Origin: Thozetella sp. PMI_491
Taxonomy: Eukaryota > Ascomycota > Sordariomycetes > Chaetosphaeriales > Chaetosphaeriaceae
Length of the DNA stretch: 64,000 nucleotides
Assembly (NCBI GenBank): GCA_021432635.1
Contig: MU270086.1
Coordinates: forward strand, 248,001-312,000
Reading direction: 5' to 3'
Below, in pieces: positions 35,931 to 47,146 of this stretch (positions are counted from its first letter, which is position 1; the number at the start of each line of letters is the position of its first letter). Made by a program: the position numbers and the translations under genes. The notes under the pieces were generated by a model. That model was given only the letters and a program-made list of their open reading frames with translations. It was not told where the DNA came from and made no database searches.

Positions 35931-38900
35931 AAACAGTGGCAGCGCAAGAATCGAAACGAGTGTGGCGGGCAGTGCTCCGATGACACTGGCGCCAGAGACA
36001 ACGAGGCGTTAGGGCTGCAGGCATACCAAGGCAGGTCAACGCTGTTCCAGGCGATCGCGGTCCCGGCAATGTTCCCGCCTCTGTCCCTTCGTACATGCAG
36101 TAATTAGCTGCATGTGCTTCTCACGACAACCGAGGCGCTGAGGGGTCAGTCTCAGCCCATCAGCGACGCTGTCGGTGCCGCGCCGAGAAAGAGTATGAGC
36201 CCGTTTGCTGAACGTCCTCCCCCCCCCCGGCTGGAACGAATACGAGGGGCTGGAGCACCTGGGCTGGATGCCATGTCCCTTCAGCTGGGCAAATTGAGGA
36301 CCACTCCACCTCTCTTTCGGTGGCACACTAAGCTGCATCCAGAACCGGACCGTAACTATGTCTAACATATGGCCACAACTAGCTCCTCGGGCTGTCGCAT
36401 CTATACTCTCAGCACTCAAGGGCTCAGTGGAGGGCTGGGCGGCGGCGTCGTATGAATGTCCGAAATGAGATGGATGGATGATGTGGTTGGACATGGCGCC
36501 ACAGGCGTACGCCCTACCTAGTCCGTCAAAGGCATGTGTTCACTGGTGGGCGCACTAAGGCGAACCGTACCGGTGACCACGGCTGGGAGCCGTCGGCGCT
36601 AGAAATGCGAGGGACTCACCCAACCGCCGCTTGGCGCCGCAGTGCTCGCACCTGGGGAACATTGGCGTCTGTCATTTGGAGCGTCGATAGCGCATCGTCC
36701 TGGGGCGAGGCGTCGCTGTGGCGCCGTAGCGCCGACGACTTCAACTTCCATGCATCCAGCCGCCGGCGGATGAACAAAGGGGGCGTCTGTCTGCTGGCCG
36801 CCCTGTCCCATCTGTACCAAGTCCGGCATGCCGGAGCGTGCCATGGGTCGGGCGACGGCGGCATGGTTTGGGATACCGCCAATTGCCCCGACAGGGCATA
36901 GCTGCATCCACAACGGGCGCGAAAGACGGGTTCTTACTGAAGATAAGCGGCGACTGACTGTGGTCACGGCTCGAGCTAGCCGACCTCCCTCGGTCCTTGG
37001 TTCCCCTTCTTCCTCATCCGACCTGGAGACGTAATAGTCCTAGGAGGTGCTCGGCTGTCCCATGCTCTGGTTGGACGGCAACTTGAAGGGCAGCGACCTA
37101 GCTCGGCAGGGTTAGGGCGAAGGTCGAGGGACGTGGGAAGGAAAAGCCCCCGGCCTAGGGTCTCGTAAGGCCTTGTGCCTCGAACGTCCCTACTTACTAG
37201 CGTTGTATTATAAGCACCCCTAATAGGTATGTGTATGGATTATTACATGGCTGCCGCTTTGGGGATCGCGATGCTTGCTCCCAGCACGCGCGTAGCAGAT
37301 GCAGCTACCTAGTAATGTTCCTACAAAGAGGGTAAAAAAAATCCAAAAAAAATCCTTCGGCGTGGCCCTGCGAAGGAAGTCGGGTGCTGGGACTAACATT
37401 CATGTGCCGCAAACCTTCTACTTGCGCATATCACAAAAGTACCCCGTCTTCCAAACCCACCCCAACGGATGTGCCACTTGCCGGATGCACCAGGAATCCG
37501 CCAGGTCCACAAGGCCTAGCTTGGAGACAGGGGGAGCATGAGTAGGTTGGACGCACCTGCACCTAGTACACACTGGCCTTCTCACCTCATTCACTCTATC
37601 CAGGATAGGACTGGCCTGTCTTGGACCCGTTGGTGATATTTCCATGTAGTGCTCCGTACATGGACGAGTGCGGTGTGGAAGGAAGCGAGTCGGCGACTGA
37701 CTGGGTCCAACACCCTTTGCCCCGCATGCCCAGCACGTCCCCGGACGGACTAGGCTTTTAGCCCCTCTATCTGCGAGCTTGTTCCACGAGTCACGGAGGA
37801 GGGCGTGGGAGGAGGGAGAAGAGGGGTGGCTTCTGGCAGACTTGAGGCCCGGCCGAGCACTGTGCCTGTGGTGCTGTGACGAGGAGATTGGGCGCCGCTC
37901 CAGCGCAGAATGGGTGTGCGACACGACGCCTGGGAGGACTCTGTCCGCCGGGCGCGGTGGCGATCTGCTCCTCGTTGAGTACGAGTTTCCACGAGCCCTG
38001 GCCAACGGCCGAGGCGGGAGCCGGCGAGGAAGCGAGCGAGCGAGCGAGGAAGCGCCGCAGGTGCCACGAATGCCACAGATGCAGTAGCTGGTCGTGCGGG
38101 CATGCCGGGTGGGAGGAATCTGGGAGTAGCTTGGCGGCAGACTCACGGGGCGCCGAATGGGTGCGTGGATCCCCCGGAGATGAGAGGTCTCGGGGCGTCG
38201 AGGGCGCCGGCAAATAGAACTAGACGGTCGTGCGGTGAGCTGTGGCGATTCGAAGTCGCGTACGCGCCCGGCCGTGTGAGGGCCGACCGACTAGGTTGAT
38301 CAGCGACGGCAAAACAGGGCTTAGGAGCGGGCGCGTCCAGTCGTTGAGCGGAGCGATGCGCCACACGGACGGACCACCATTTGAGCCTCCATTATGGCTG
38401 TGTTGCATTCCAGTAATCAATCAGCAATCAGTGCCCGTGGGGCCGGGGCGACTTCAGCTGAAGCGGCACGCAGCTTGCAACATCCCCAGCCAGTCACAGC
38501 CCGCCGTTGGATGAACATCACTGAGATCTCCTTCACCCCCGCTGATACCCTCGTCGAAATACCAAGCAGAAAAGTTTTTTTTTCTTCTTCTCCTTCTGAA
38601 GACCTCTTTCTCTTCGTGTACGACAGACGGCCCGTCTGCAAGGTGCCAGCACGAGGCCTCCGTCCACCGTCGCTCCTTTCCTCGCTTGCTACGTCGTCGG
38701 TGATAGGAAACGTACTCCCGCACCCTGCCTGGGGCTCCATCCGAGCTGGAGTATCCGTATCGGGAACTCTACACGGCCGCTGGTCTTTTGTGCGAAATCG
38801 ATTACGCCGCCGGGAAGAACCCCCCGATGAATCCCTGTAGTCCCTGCATCCACACCGGTGATTCGTTTCATAGCGCGGGCAGATAGAGTTTTTCTGGTGG

Positions 38901-40867
38901 ACGAAAGGGAAACAAAGACAAAAAAAAAAAAAAAGGTCCACTCTTGCTGGTGGGCGGCTTGATGCCGCGACCTATTCGTCGGGCCGTGACTTACGTAGGT
39001 ACACAGCCACTTCGGCAAGGGCTTGCGATCTTGCATCGCACTAAGATCTGCTTCTGGGCCCTAAGTCGCCAGTTTCATAGGGACCATGAAGATGGAGAGG
39101 GGCTCCGTGTTAGTGGTCCTGGCCGCAATTGGGGTTTGGGCCGAGTCCAAGCGGGCGGGGTCGGTAGGCAAGGTTCGCTCCAGGGCTAACACGATCCAAA
39201 CCACGGCGTGTGCGACCAACCCGTCGGTGCAGGGTCCTAAAATTTACTGGTTGGAGGCCGCGTGCGTGAATCATGTGCGAAGTCTTGCCCGAGCCTCGCG
39301 GCAGGCAGGCCACTCTGGTTCGATCAGGGCCGAAATGCATCGGAAAGGGGGGCGGGCGGAAGGGCAAGCTCTGAGTGTCAGTGCTACCATAGTCGCACCT
39401 ATTGGGTGCCGAGGTTGTTGCTCCTTCCCGGCGGTTCTGATATTAACACACCCTTCCTGAGTGTTCGACGACAAAGTAGTTGTACGCACGAGGACGACAT
39501 ATAGGTGAGGTGCCTGGCCTGTGGCTGGAAGGTCATATGTCCTGCAGGCTGGATGAGTGCCGAGCAGAGAAGTTGCGCGTGGCTGTGGCCTGATCGAGAC
39601 GGACATTGTACCTGACGGCCAATCGCCTCGTCTCCGTCAGACTATTCTCAGCCGTTGCTGCCCGGCCGATGTCCTCAATGTCCGGCCGTGTGCGCACTCC
39701 CACTAGTTTGCGGTGCCTGCGTCCTCCTATGGGGCAGGCTGTCAAGTTGAGCGGCTCGCCGGAGGAAAGTCGGCGCCAAGGTCAGCTCAGCCCAACAGCG
39801 AAATGTGAGGTGTCTGCCGTGACGACGGCGTACGTCGCGTTGCTCTCGACGCGCTGTCTTACAGGGGTGGACTGCTCTAGGCGGCCCCTCCCCGCTAGGA
39901 ATAATACTGGCTTTTAAGTTTTCCTCAGACGCTCGCTCTCACTCTATATGAGACGACAACAGCACCCCTGATGTCTGCTGCCGCCCGCCTGCCATGTGGC
40001 TCCCGGATCTTGCTGGCAAGGGGTGGAGATGGGGGATGTGGCGGGAGCTGGCCCGACTTCGTCATCGGCGCCACGTCTTTGTACGCGGCCGCGTATTGCT
40101 GGCCCTCCAAATGGATGGAGATACCCGCCTGCGCCGGGGATTGGACGGAGCTGATTGCTGGTGCGGGTATTCAGGAGATGGGGGCGGTAGGTACAGAACA
40201 GGTGCCGGCATGCACCCCACGTCTCTCCCTTGTCGTAACCACGAAATCCAGGCCAACCAGGCGTCAGGTCAGGCCTGTGGTGTAGTGGATACCGCCCGAC
40301 TCACGGCACCCCAGCCGCCGAATATCCCTTAGGGCGACTCATTGGCTGTGGTGTGACCTCACAGTGGGCTTGCTCTGGAGCATCTGGATAATTCCGGAGG
40401 GCAACTTCCCGGCATGCGACCTGTGCCGGCCGCTCAGCAGGGTATCAGCAGCAGGTAGGTGCTTCGTAAGGACCGAAGGTGCTATAGGAGGGGCGCATCG
40501 CGATGCCATTGCTTCTGCGAACGAGTCAGGGAGGGGTTGGCGCCGTGAGACGCAGGCTGTTGCTATGAGAGGCCAGCTATCTCGAGGGTCGACGGTTCAA
40601 AGGAAGCACGTATTACTGCTTCCTCCGCACCAATGGGCCCCCGCTCCATTCGAGCAACGTTCAAGCTGCAGGTGCCGTACTCCTGCTTGCCTGCTCACTG
40701 CGCGGGGATGTCATGAGCTGATGGGGACCCTCGCGCCACGGTGATCTACACCATACGCATGCAAGCGATTGTCGCCAACAGGAGGCGTGCGTCCAGGCTT
40801 GCCAGGGTTCGAGATACGGAGACCACATCTACGCAGCCACCACTTCGAGGATGGGCCGGGCTTCTGG

Positions 40868-40887
40868 GAGAGAGAGAGAGAGAGAGG
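40868..40887. repeat. (GA)n microsatellite
   Basis: About nine to ten GA dinucleotides in a row, in gene-free DNA. Confidence 0.9.
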
Positions 40888-41170
40888 AAAAGAGCCTGCT
40901 CACGGACGTTCTCGCTCAGCTGGGCCGGGGGGAGAAGGGGGCAAATCCGCCCTGCTTCGTCACTAGCGGCGGCGGAGGCTGACAGCGCCCCGGACAGGTC
41001 TAGGAGAGGCTCAAGGACGCCCAGCTGCAGGTGAGATGGGTCAAGAGACGCTGGCTAACTACGCCAGAAGTAGGAGCATTTGACGACCATGGGGTGAGAG
41101 ATGACCTAGGTCCGTTAGAGTACCTCGCACTCTGGCGCCACTGTGATTACTATTTTGCGACAATGGCGGT

Positions 41171-41420
41171 CACTTGGGGGGAAAGACAGAAAAAAAAAAC
41201 CGTTCCTGCAGCGATTCAAATTTATTTCATGTTGCTATTTTTCCCTCTCTCTTTTAAATTCAATTTATTTTTTATTCACTTTTTCTTTCTTTTGTAATTG
41301 TTGCCTCTGCTTCGAGCAACCCGCCCCGCTTGTTCTCCTTCCTCCTTTTTCTTTCTTCTCCCTCTCTCTCTTTCTCTCTCGTCTGTCCCTTTCTGCTTCT
41401 GTCCTTTGCAACCCTGTATC
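41171..41420. other. Pyrimidine-rich tract inside the gene desert
   Basis: A 250-base stretch rich in T and CT runs on the plus strand (for example CTCTCTCTCTTTCTCTCTCG near 41361). It resembles core promoters and leaders of highly expressed fungal genes, but no coding region follows. It may be a remnant promoter, a non-coding transcript start, or simple sequence. Confidence 0.45.
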
Positions 41421-44400
41421 TAATACTACCTTGCATTCTGCGTTACTTGGGCTAGTGTGCCTCAGGTTAGAATCCCATGGGCCGGAGTGGAAACTGGGAT
41501 AGTAGGCAGGCTTGGTAGGATCAAAGTGTAGCGGGGCTGCCCAGCAAGTCGGGCGGAGGCCGGGCGGGACGGCTTTGACGGCCTATACTCTTCACAAGAC
41601 TATCGTAGCGCTCGGTCCACTCCAAAGCCCGGTAAAATACGTAACGTATCATGTACGCCCCATACATTTGTCCTGCCGTACCGTACAAAACGGGGAATTG
41701 GGTCGACACCATTGGAGACTATTCCCGATCAGGGAGGGTCGGAGCCCTACAAGGAGCTCGGGAGCGATGATTGCCCGCAGCAGGGATAGTGCTCCCACCC
41801 GCCGATGGGGCCCGCCCTAAGACGATCCAATCCTAGACACCTAGGGCTGCCCGGCCATGCCTGTTTTATCCCTAGCCAGCCTAGCCTCCCTAGCCTACCC
41901 CCCGAGGGTTGGTAGGGCTGAAAGGTCGTCGTCGGCCGGCAAGTGGAGAGTGCGGAAGGGGAGGACGGAGAAGAGGGGGGGGGAGGGGGGAGGCAGGCTA
42001 CGTATTGCCAATTGCCCGTTCCGCCTAGTATGCGGCGCCCGTTCCGTTCGAGCAAAGTGCCTACTGTGTGCTAGGCAGCCTTTCGCGGCGCGACGACAAG
42101 GCTGCATGCAAGCCTGCAAGCCTGCAAGCCTGCAAGTCTGTAAGCCTGTAAGCCTGCCTCGCACCCGTTCGTTTCAGCTGCAGTCCCCCGCCAGCGCCGA
42201 CGACAGTGGTGAGTGACGGTCTCGGACCTCGTCTCTTACTGTAGCGACTGCAATGGCGCTGCTCTGGGGCCCTATGCCTCATGTCTCTCCCGGTGGGGCT
42301 GAGCCGGGAAGTTGCAACGGGAGGACTGCCAACAGGGCACGCTGCCTTAGCTCGCGGGCGAATGAGAGACGGTTCCGGACGCGAGCATCTTTCACACGGC
42401 ATCGAGGCAGTGCTGTATCGTTGTCGCAACGGCGAGCCAAAAATCGTCAGCTTTTGCGACCACGTATCACAAGGGACGGCCGCGAGGACGGCTGACTGAG
42501 TCATGGCCAGAGCGGCATGGGAATGCTTTGTAAGGCTCTACGAGCACGTTGAGCTGCACATTTCATCACATCCGCAAACCCCTTGTTCCTTTTTGGGCAG
42601 AGGGAGGGAGGGGACCTCATAAATGCCGGCTTGCCGCCCGCAGGCCGTTCGGACCTGGGGAAGATGGGGGAGCGAGTGATCAGCCTTATTCGGGACGAGC
42701 GGTTCCCATAGGGCTACCTACCGCAGGCCTTCGGCGGCTGTCCAATCCTGCCACCCCCTCCCGCCATGGTCGCACGGGTCCCTCATCTGGATGGCCGGCT
42801 CTGCGGCTGATGAAGCTGGAATAGCATGGGGGATGCTACGGTCTCTCTCTCTGCTGCTTCATGCCTCCCGCGTGTGTCGGGATGCGTGCGGCCCCATGGC
42901 CCGATCGTTCCCCTTCCCGGCATCCATCCCTAGCCGGCTTGCAAGGCACGCTCCCGTGATGAGAGACAAGCTGGTGTTGGTCAGAGGACGAATATAATTA
43001 TAACTCCTTGCCCCCGGGTCGTTGCCTGTGGGCTTCCTGGGGCCAATACCAACGCGCGATTCGCGAGTCAGAGAGTGCGAAGCACGGGTCGCTGCGGCGC
43101 ATGGCGTGCACGCGGGGGGCGGCGGGGAGGGCTGCATGCCAGCCAACACCACGCACGGCAAGCCACCTCGTTCATTTACAGTTGCTGCAACCCTGTCGGG
43201 GGACTACTGGTGTTGCGACGACTGAGCCCGAGACCGGCAGGTTGGGGGAGCACAGCGCCCTCGCACGGATAAAGGATAGATGTGCATCCGCGATGGGTTA
43301 TTATTATTACCATCTGCCTTCCTCCTCGCCTGCTGCAGACGCCTTCCCGCTCCGCACATTTGTTTCTAAAATCGTTTTGGGCGAACAGATGGAAGGCAGA
43401 CGGAAGGGGAGAGAGGGGAGGGGCCAAAGAAGCATCTGTTATGGGTTATTGTTGGCCATCCTTGGCGCCACAGGCTATTCCCACACCAGTTACGCGGTGA
43501 ATCGCTTACCCTGTTAGGCAATCCGGACTGTCGGATAATGAGGTGAGGCTGCACGGAAGGCGGGCCAACCTAGCACTAGGCTTACCAGTGATCATTGATC
43601 GCAGAGTCGGCTCTTTTTTGCATCGTCTACCCTCGGGATGACGAAGGAGTGCGAGTCTGACGCTTTAGAAGCCCCCCCCCCCTCCCCGGGCCTTGTCTTG
43701 TATGTTGCCTCATCTCCGCCGCGCTCTTTGAGTACTTGTAAGCGCCCTAGCTATCTGCCCCTTCATATCCACATCTGACGCGAAAAGAGAGGCTTCCAAA
43801 AAAAAAAAAAAAAGGCACCCCGTCACATGTTACGTCTGCCGACCAAAGGCCATAGGCGATCAGGCCTGGATCCCACGCCGTACCACCTCCTCAGTCGCGG
43901 CATTGCTTTAGTCGCGCTACGCACACGGAACACCAGCGGAGGTCTCGGCGGTGCAGCGCATGCAGGATGCCGGCTTTTGAGAGACCCAAGATCGCCGCCG
44001 GGGGGGAGGGGAAGAGCGTCTGACTGGGTGAGCCGCGAATACGCCTACCTCAGTAGATAGAACCCGTAACATGCTGGGCATCCGTACAAGCCGCAGCCGA
44101 GATTAGGCCACTGACGATTGGGTGGTGAAGACGACTCCAATGCTGGCATCCTATCCCAAAACGAGCCCCGAGCGGATGGCTGCTGCTTCCTCCTCGCTCT
44201 TCCCACTTTATATTGATTGCTCTTGTTTTTTTTTTTTTTTTACTCCTGGGAAAGGGAGATGGGGGCAAGGGAGGTTTTCTGCTCTTACGTCTCATCCCGG
44301 GTGCATGGGTCCCGCCGTAGCGTTTGGCTTACGATCGTTAGACGGGTCTCTTACGATCAACAGCCCGCCGCAGAACAGCGTCCTGGCGCGATCCTGCCTC

Positions 44401-45874
44401 ACCTGGGCGACAAACAAAAAGCCCTGTAGGTATGCGGGATTTGGGAATATACGTCGAAAGGCGATCGGCAAACATGCGTGGTAAGCCTGGTTCGCCTGTC
44501 GTTTCCCCCCCCCCCCCCACCTTTCCAACATCCTTCCGGCGGAGCGCAGAGCGGCGACGGACTGTCAGACAGTTGAAAACGTTGCGGTCGGCAGGGCGTG
44601 CCGTATTTTACAGGCCCGTCGTCCTTCGAAGGAGGAGGACTTGCTCTTGAGCCCTCTCCCTATACCATGCCTCCAGGAGTCCAAGGGAAGTGGGAGGCGG
44701 AGACCGGGCAAGGGCCAGGGAGAGCAGAATTAAAGTCGTCTCTTGTTTGGGTCCGGCATACGCTGAACCTTGCCGAGTTGCCTCTTCACCTCGGACTTTC
44801 GTGCTCAGAAGGCTCCAGGGTCCACAAGGGCTGGGGGAGTTTCCCACTGAACCAGCCCCAAAAACCCCCAGCTCATACCATATGCAGTTAGTGTTGCCCT
44901 TACCGACATCCGACGATGTAAGGGGATGCTCATGTCCCATCGACTTTGTAAGGCTCGCGAGCGGGTCTCCACCCGCTGTACTTGTACTGTAAACCTTGCC
45001 CCCCAGTTCGACCTATGGCGTGCCCGTATCGATTCCCTGATCCGTCTTCGTCTGCCCCACGCCTCCGTTAAGGCTATTTTCCCCAAGTAGAGCCCGCGCA
45101 GTCCATACCGTCAGCACCAGCTAGTGCCTGCTGAGGGGACCCGCTCCCCGCTGGACAAACGAGGCCTGGTCGCGGAAAGCGGCCGCGCTGCTGGCTGGGC
45201 AAACGCCCACCCGCCGCCCTGTCGGCGTAGATCCCATGGCTTGCTTGGCTGCTTGGCTAGCAAGGTCGCTTCGTTCAGCTCTGAGAGCGGGAGAGGCCGG
45301 ACACGCAGCCGACGGGGCCTCGATAGCACCTTCGTTTCTCGAGTCAGAGAGTGCGTCTGGTTGTCCAAGTTAGGCACTTGCGACGAAGGCGGCGGGGTCG
45401 AACCGAACGACTCCAGATCGGGAAAGAACATAATCAAGAAGGAGAAAAAAAAAATGGAATAAAAGAAAAGCAAAGGGGTGTCTCCAACCTGTGGGCGGAC
45501 GGAGCGGAGACACACGATCTGCCAAGGGGCAGCCGAAATCTTGCACACTCTCTGTGTGTGGCCAACGTCACCCACCACGACGTTTCTGGCCTTTCCTTTC
45601 TGATGACGGAGACCGGAGGCCTGCCCTGTCCTATCCCCACGCCGGGGCGGTGGAACGATCGCGTGGGTTGGGTCAGCTACCGCTCCAGAGCAAACGGCTT
45701 TGTATCAGTACATGAACAGAACGCAAAGTGACTGGGGCTGTCGCCGGGTACTTTTGTGAGAGGGCGTACCCAGCCCTCCCATCTTGTCGGTGGTCCACAA
45801 TCCCCACCCCTCCCCTGTAAGGAGGCCGAAGGGCTGAGAGGACTATTACCTTGCAGGGGACCCAGTCCATCATG

Positions 45875-45877
<3 letters not shown>
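41421..45877. other. Gene desert, right part
   Basis: No supported gene. It holds the 8-base repeat at 42106-42158, C runs at about 43673 and 44507, an A-run near 43799 and a T-run near 44228. Confidence 0.5.
42106..42158. repeat. 8-base tandem repeat GCAAGCCT
   Basis: About six head-to-tail units, the later ones differing by C-to-T changes (GCAAGTCT, GTAAGCCT). Gene-free surroundings. Confidence 0.85.

Positions 45878-45912
<35 letters not shown>
45878..45912. repeat. Poly-G tract (G35)
   Basis: 35 consecutive G, the longest homopolymer in the window. It may be real or an assembly artefact, as with the C21 at the gap edge. Confidence 0.9.
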
Positions 45913-45913
<1 letters not shown>

Positions 45914-47146
45914 GAGAGGTGCTCTCGCAACCCTCGCAAGTCACAGTACGGATCCATGTATTGTACACTATATTCTCTTGCCTGTGAGCCCCCCCTCCCC
46001 CGGGCTCTAGTTTAGGAAGATGTTGCGCTGAAAATCCGCCATCGCCTTGAGAGAGACCGATGCCAAATATACAGTCACCTTATTAGCATCCTGAGCCCGC
46101 TGTCGAGCGTCACCACATCTTTTTGTTCCCACCTCCCCTCTCTTATTCACCCTTTTGTGTTTTTTTTCTACCCCCTCAAAACCGCCCTCGCTTTCCGACC
46201 GATCGGCAGAACGTTCGAGGACGGAGGAGAGCCCCCAAGCAACACGAAGGGAATAAGATATCAAGGGCCAGAAGGGAAGAAGAGGGAAGAGAAGAAAAAA
46301 AGAGAGAGGCACAAGGACGGACAGAGCGTCGAGGACTTTGCCTGGATTGCATCGGCGGCGTCGAATTATTGTCCGCTGGTTTTGGCTAGGACACGCCTTT
46401 CCTCGCCCTTTGGCTCTGTCTACTGCCTACAGCACTGCCGTTCGCTGGCCTCACCTCACCCGTTCAGCTGACGCCTCGATCATCAAGGCTGCCCAATTCG
46501 TGGTGCCGTCGACGACATAACGCCTCCCACAACACCAGGTCTCTTGCATCGCCATCGGTGGTCTCTGTAACTGGTGTGTGCCCCCCCCGGTAACCAATAG
46601 CACTACGGTGACTTGACATTACTGATCCCCTTATTCTTCTTGTTTCAGCACTATCCGGTAGCTCGCAAATGAACTGGTCTTCGGACCTTTTTTAGTGGCG
46701 CGGCGCATTCTTCTGCTGGTCCTTCCCCCTAAGCCCCCCGGGACACGAAACCGAGGCCCCTCTCATAAGGCCAGCCCGTCGCTCGCACACTCGCATGCCC
46801 ATCGCGTTTCCGCACCTGCTAGCGTGCCCCCCGCCCCCCTATCCAACACTAAGGCGAATGCCTCGGAATCCCCGGTCTGCGACCTTGGTTTGACGCTTTC
46901 TTCTGTCGACCCGGACAGTAGCTGCGGCTAGGGCCTCCCTTCGTCTGCCCCGGACGTCACTGGAGCCATCCTTTTTCGGGCCCGCCTGCAGATTCGTCCC
47001 GTGCACAAGCGCCCTTGTCCAGCTCGCCAGACACGGAAGCTAGTGGCGAGGCGCCAGAGGACTTCTTCTGTTCTCAGCTTGCCAAGCCGATCCCTCCTTT
47101 TCCCCCTTCCGCCACACATTGACAGGAATTCGTGCGGCCTCAGACA
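45913..47146 (+). promoter_or_regulatory. Promoter and probable long 5' leader of the C2H2 gene
   Basis: 1.2 kb upstream of the C2H2 start without a coding ORF. CT-rich patches (46118-46180) and acceptor-like sites TTGTTTCAG (ending 46649) and CACATTGACAG (ending 47124) suggest a spliced 5' UTR. The transcription start is not determined. Confidence 0.4.

Larger units (their letters stand above)
29076..41170. other. Gene desert, middle part (12 kb)
   Basis: The longest open frame is 242 codons (37418-38146, minus). It has Arg/Pro/Ser-rich noise composition and no motif. Landmarks are G/C runs near 33973 and 35048, a GGCGGAAT-type repeat at 35884-35930, a duplicated A8TCC unit at 37333-37355, a GAGC run at 38026-38053, an A15 tract near 38919 and a (GA)n tract at 40868-40887. 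No terminal repeats, transposase, reverse transcriptase or RNA gene was seen. Confidence 0.5.

Noticed and set aside
37418-38146. 242-codon minus-strand open frame in the desert
   Set aside because: Arg/Pro/Ser-rich composition, no motif, overlapping long frames on other strands, and GAGC simple sequence. Consistent with chance in GC-rich DNA.
45878-45912. G35 as telomere-like sequence
   Set aside because: No TTAGGG units are present, and unique DNA continues on both sides.
27184-47146. Transposon or virus-like fossil in the desert
   Set aside because: I looked for reverse transcriptase, integrase, transposase or capsid-like stretches, paired terminal repeats and strong AT skew, and found none. 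Extremely decayed elements cannot be excluded by eye.
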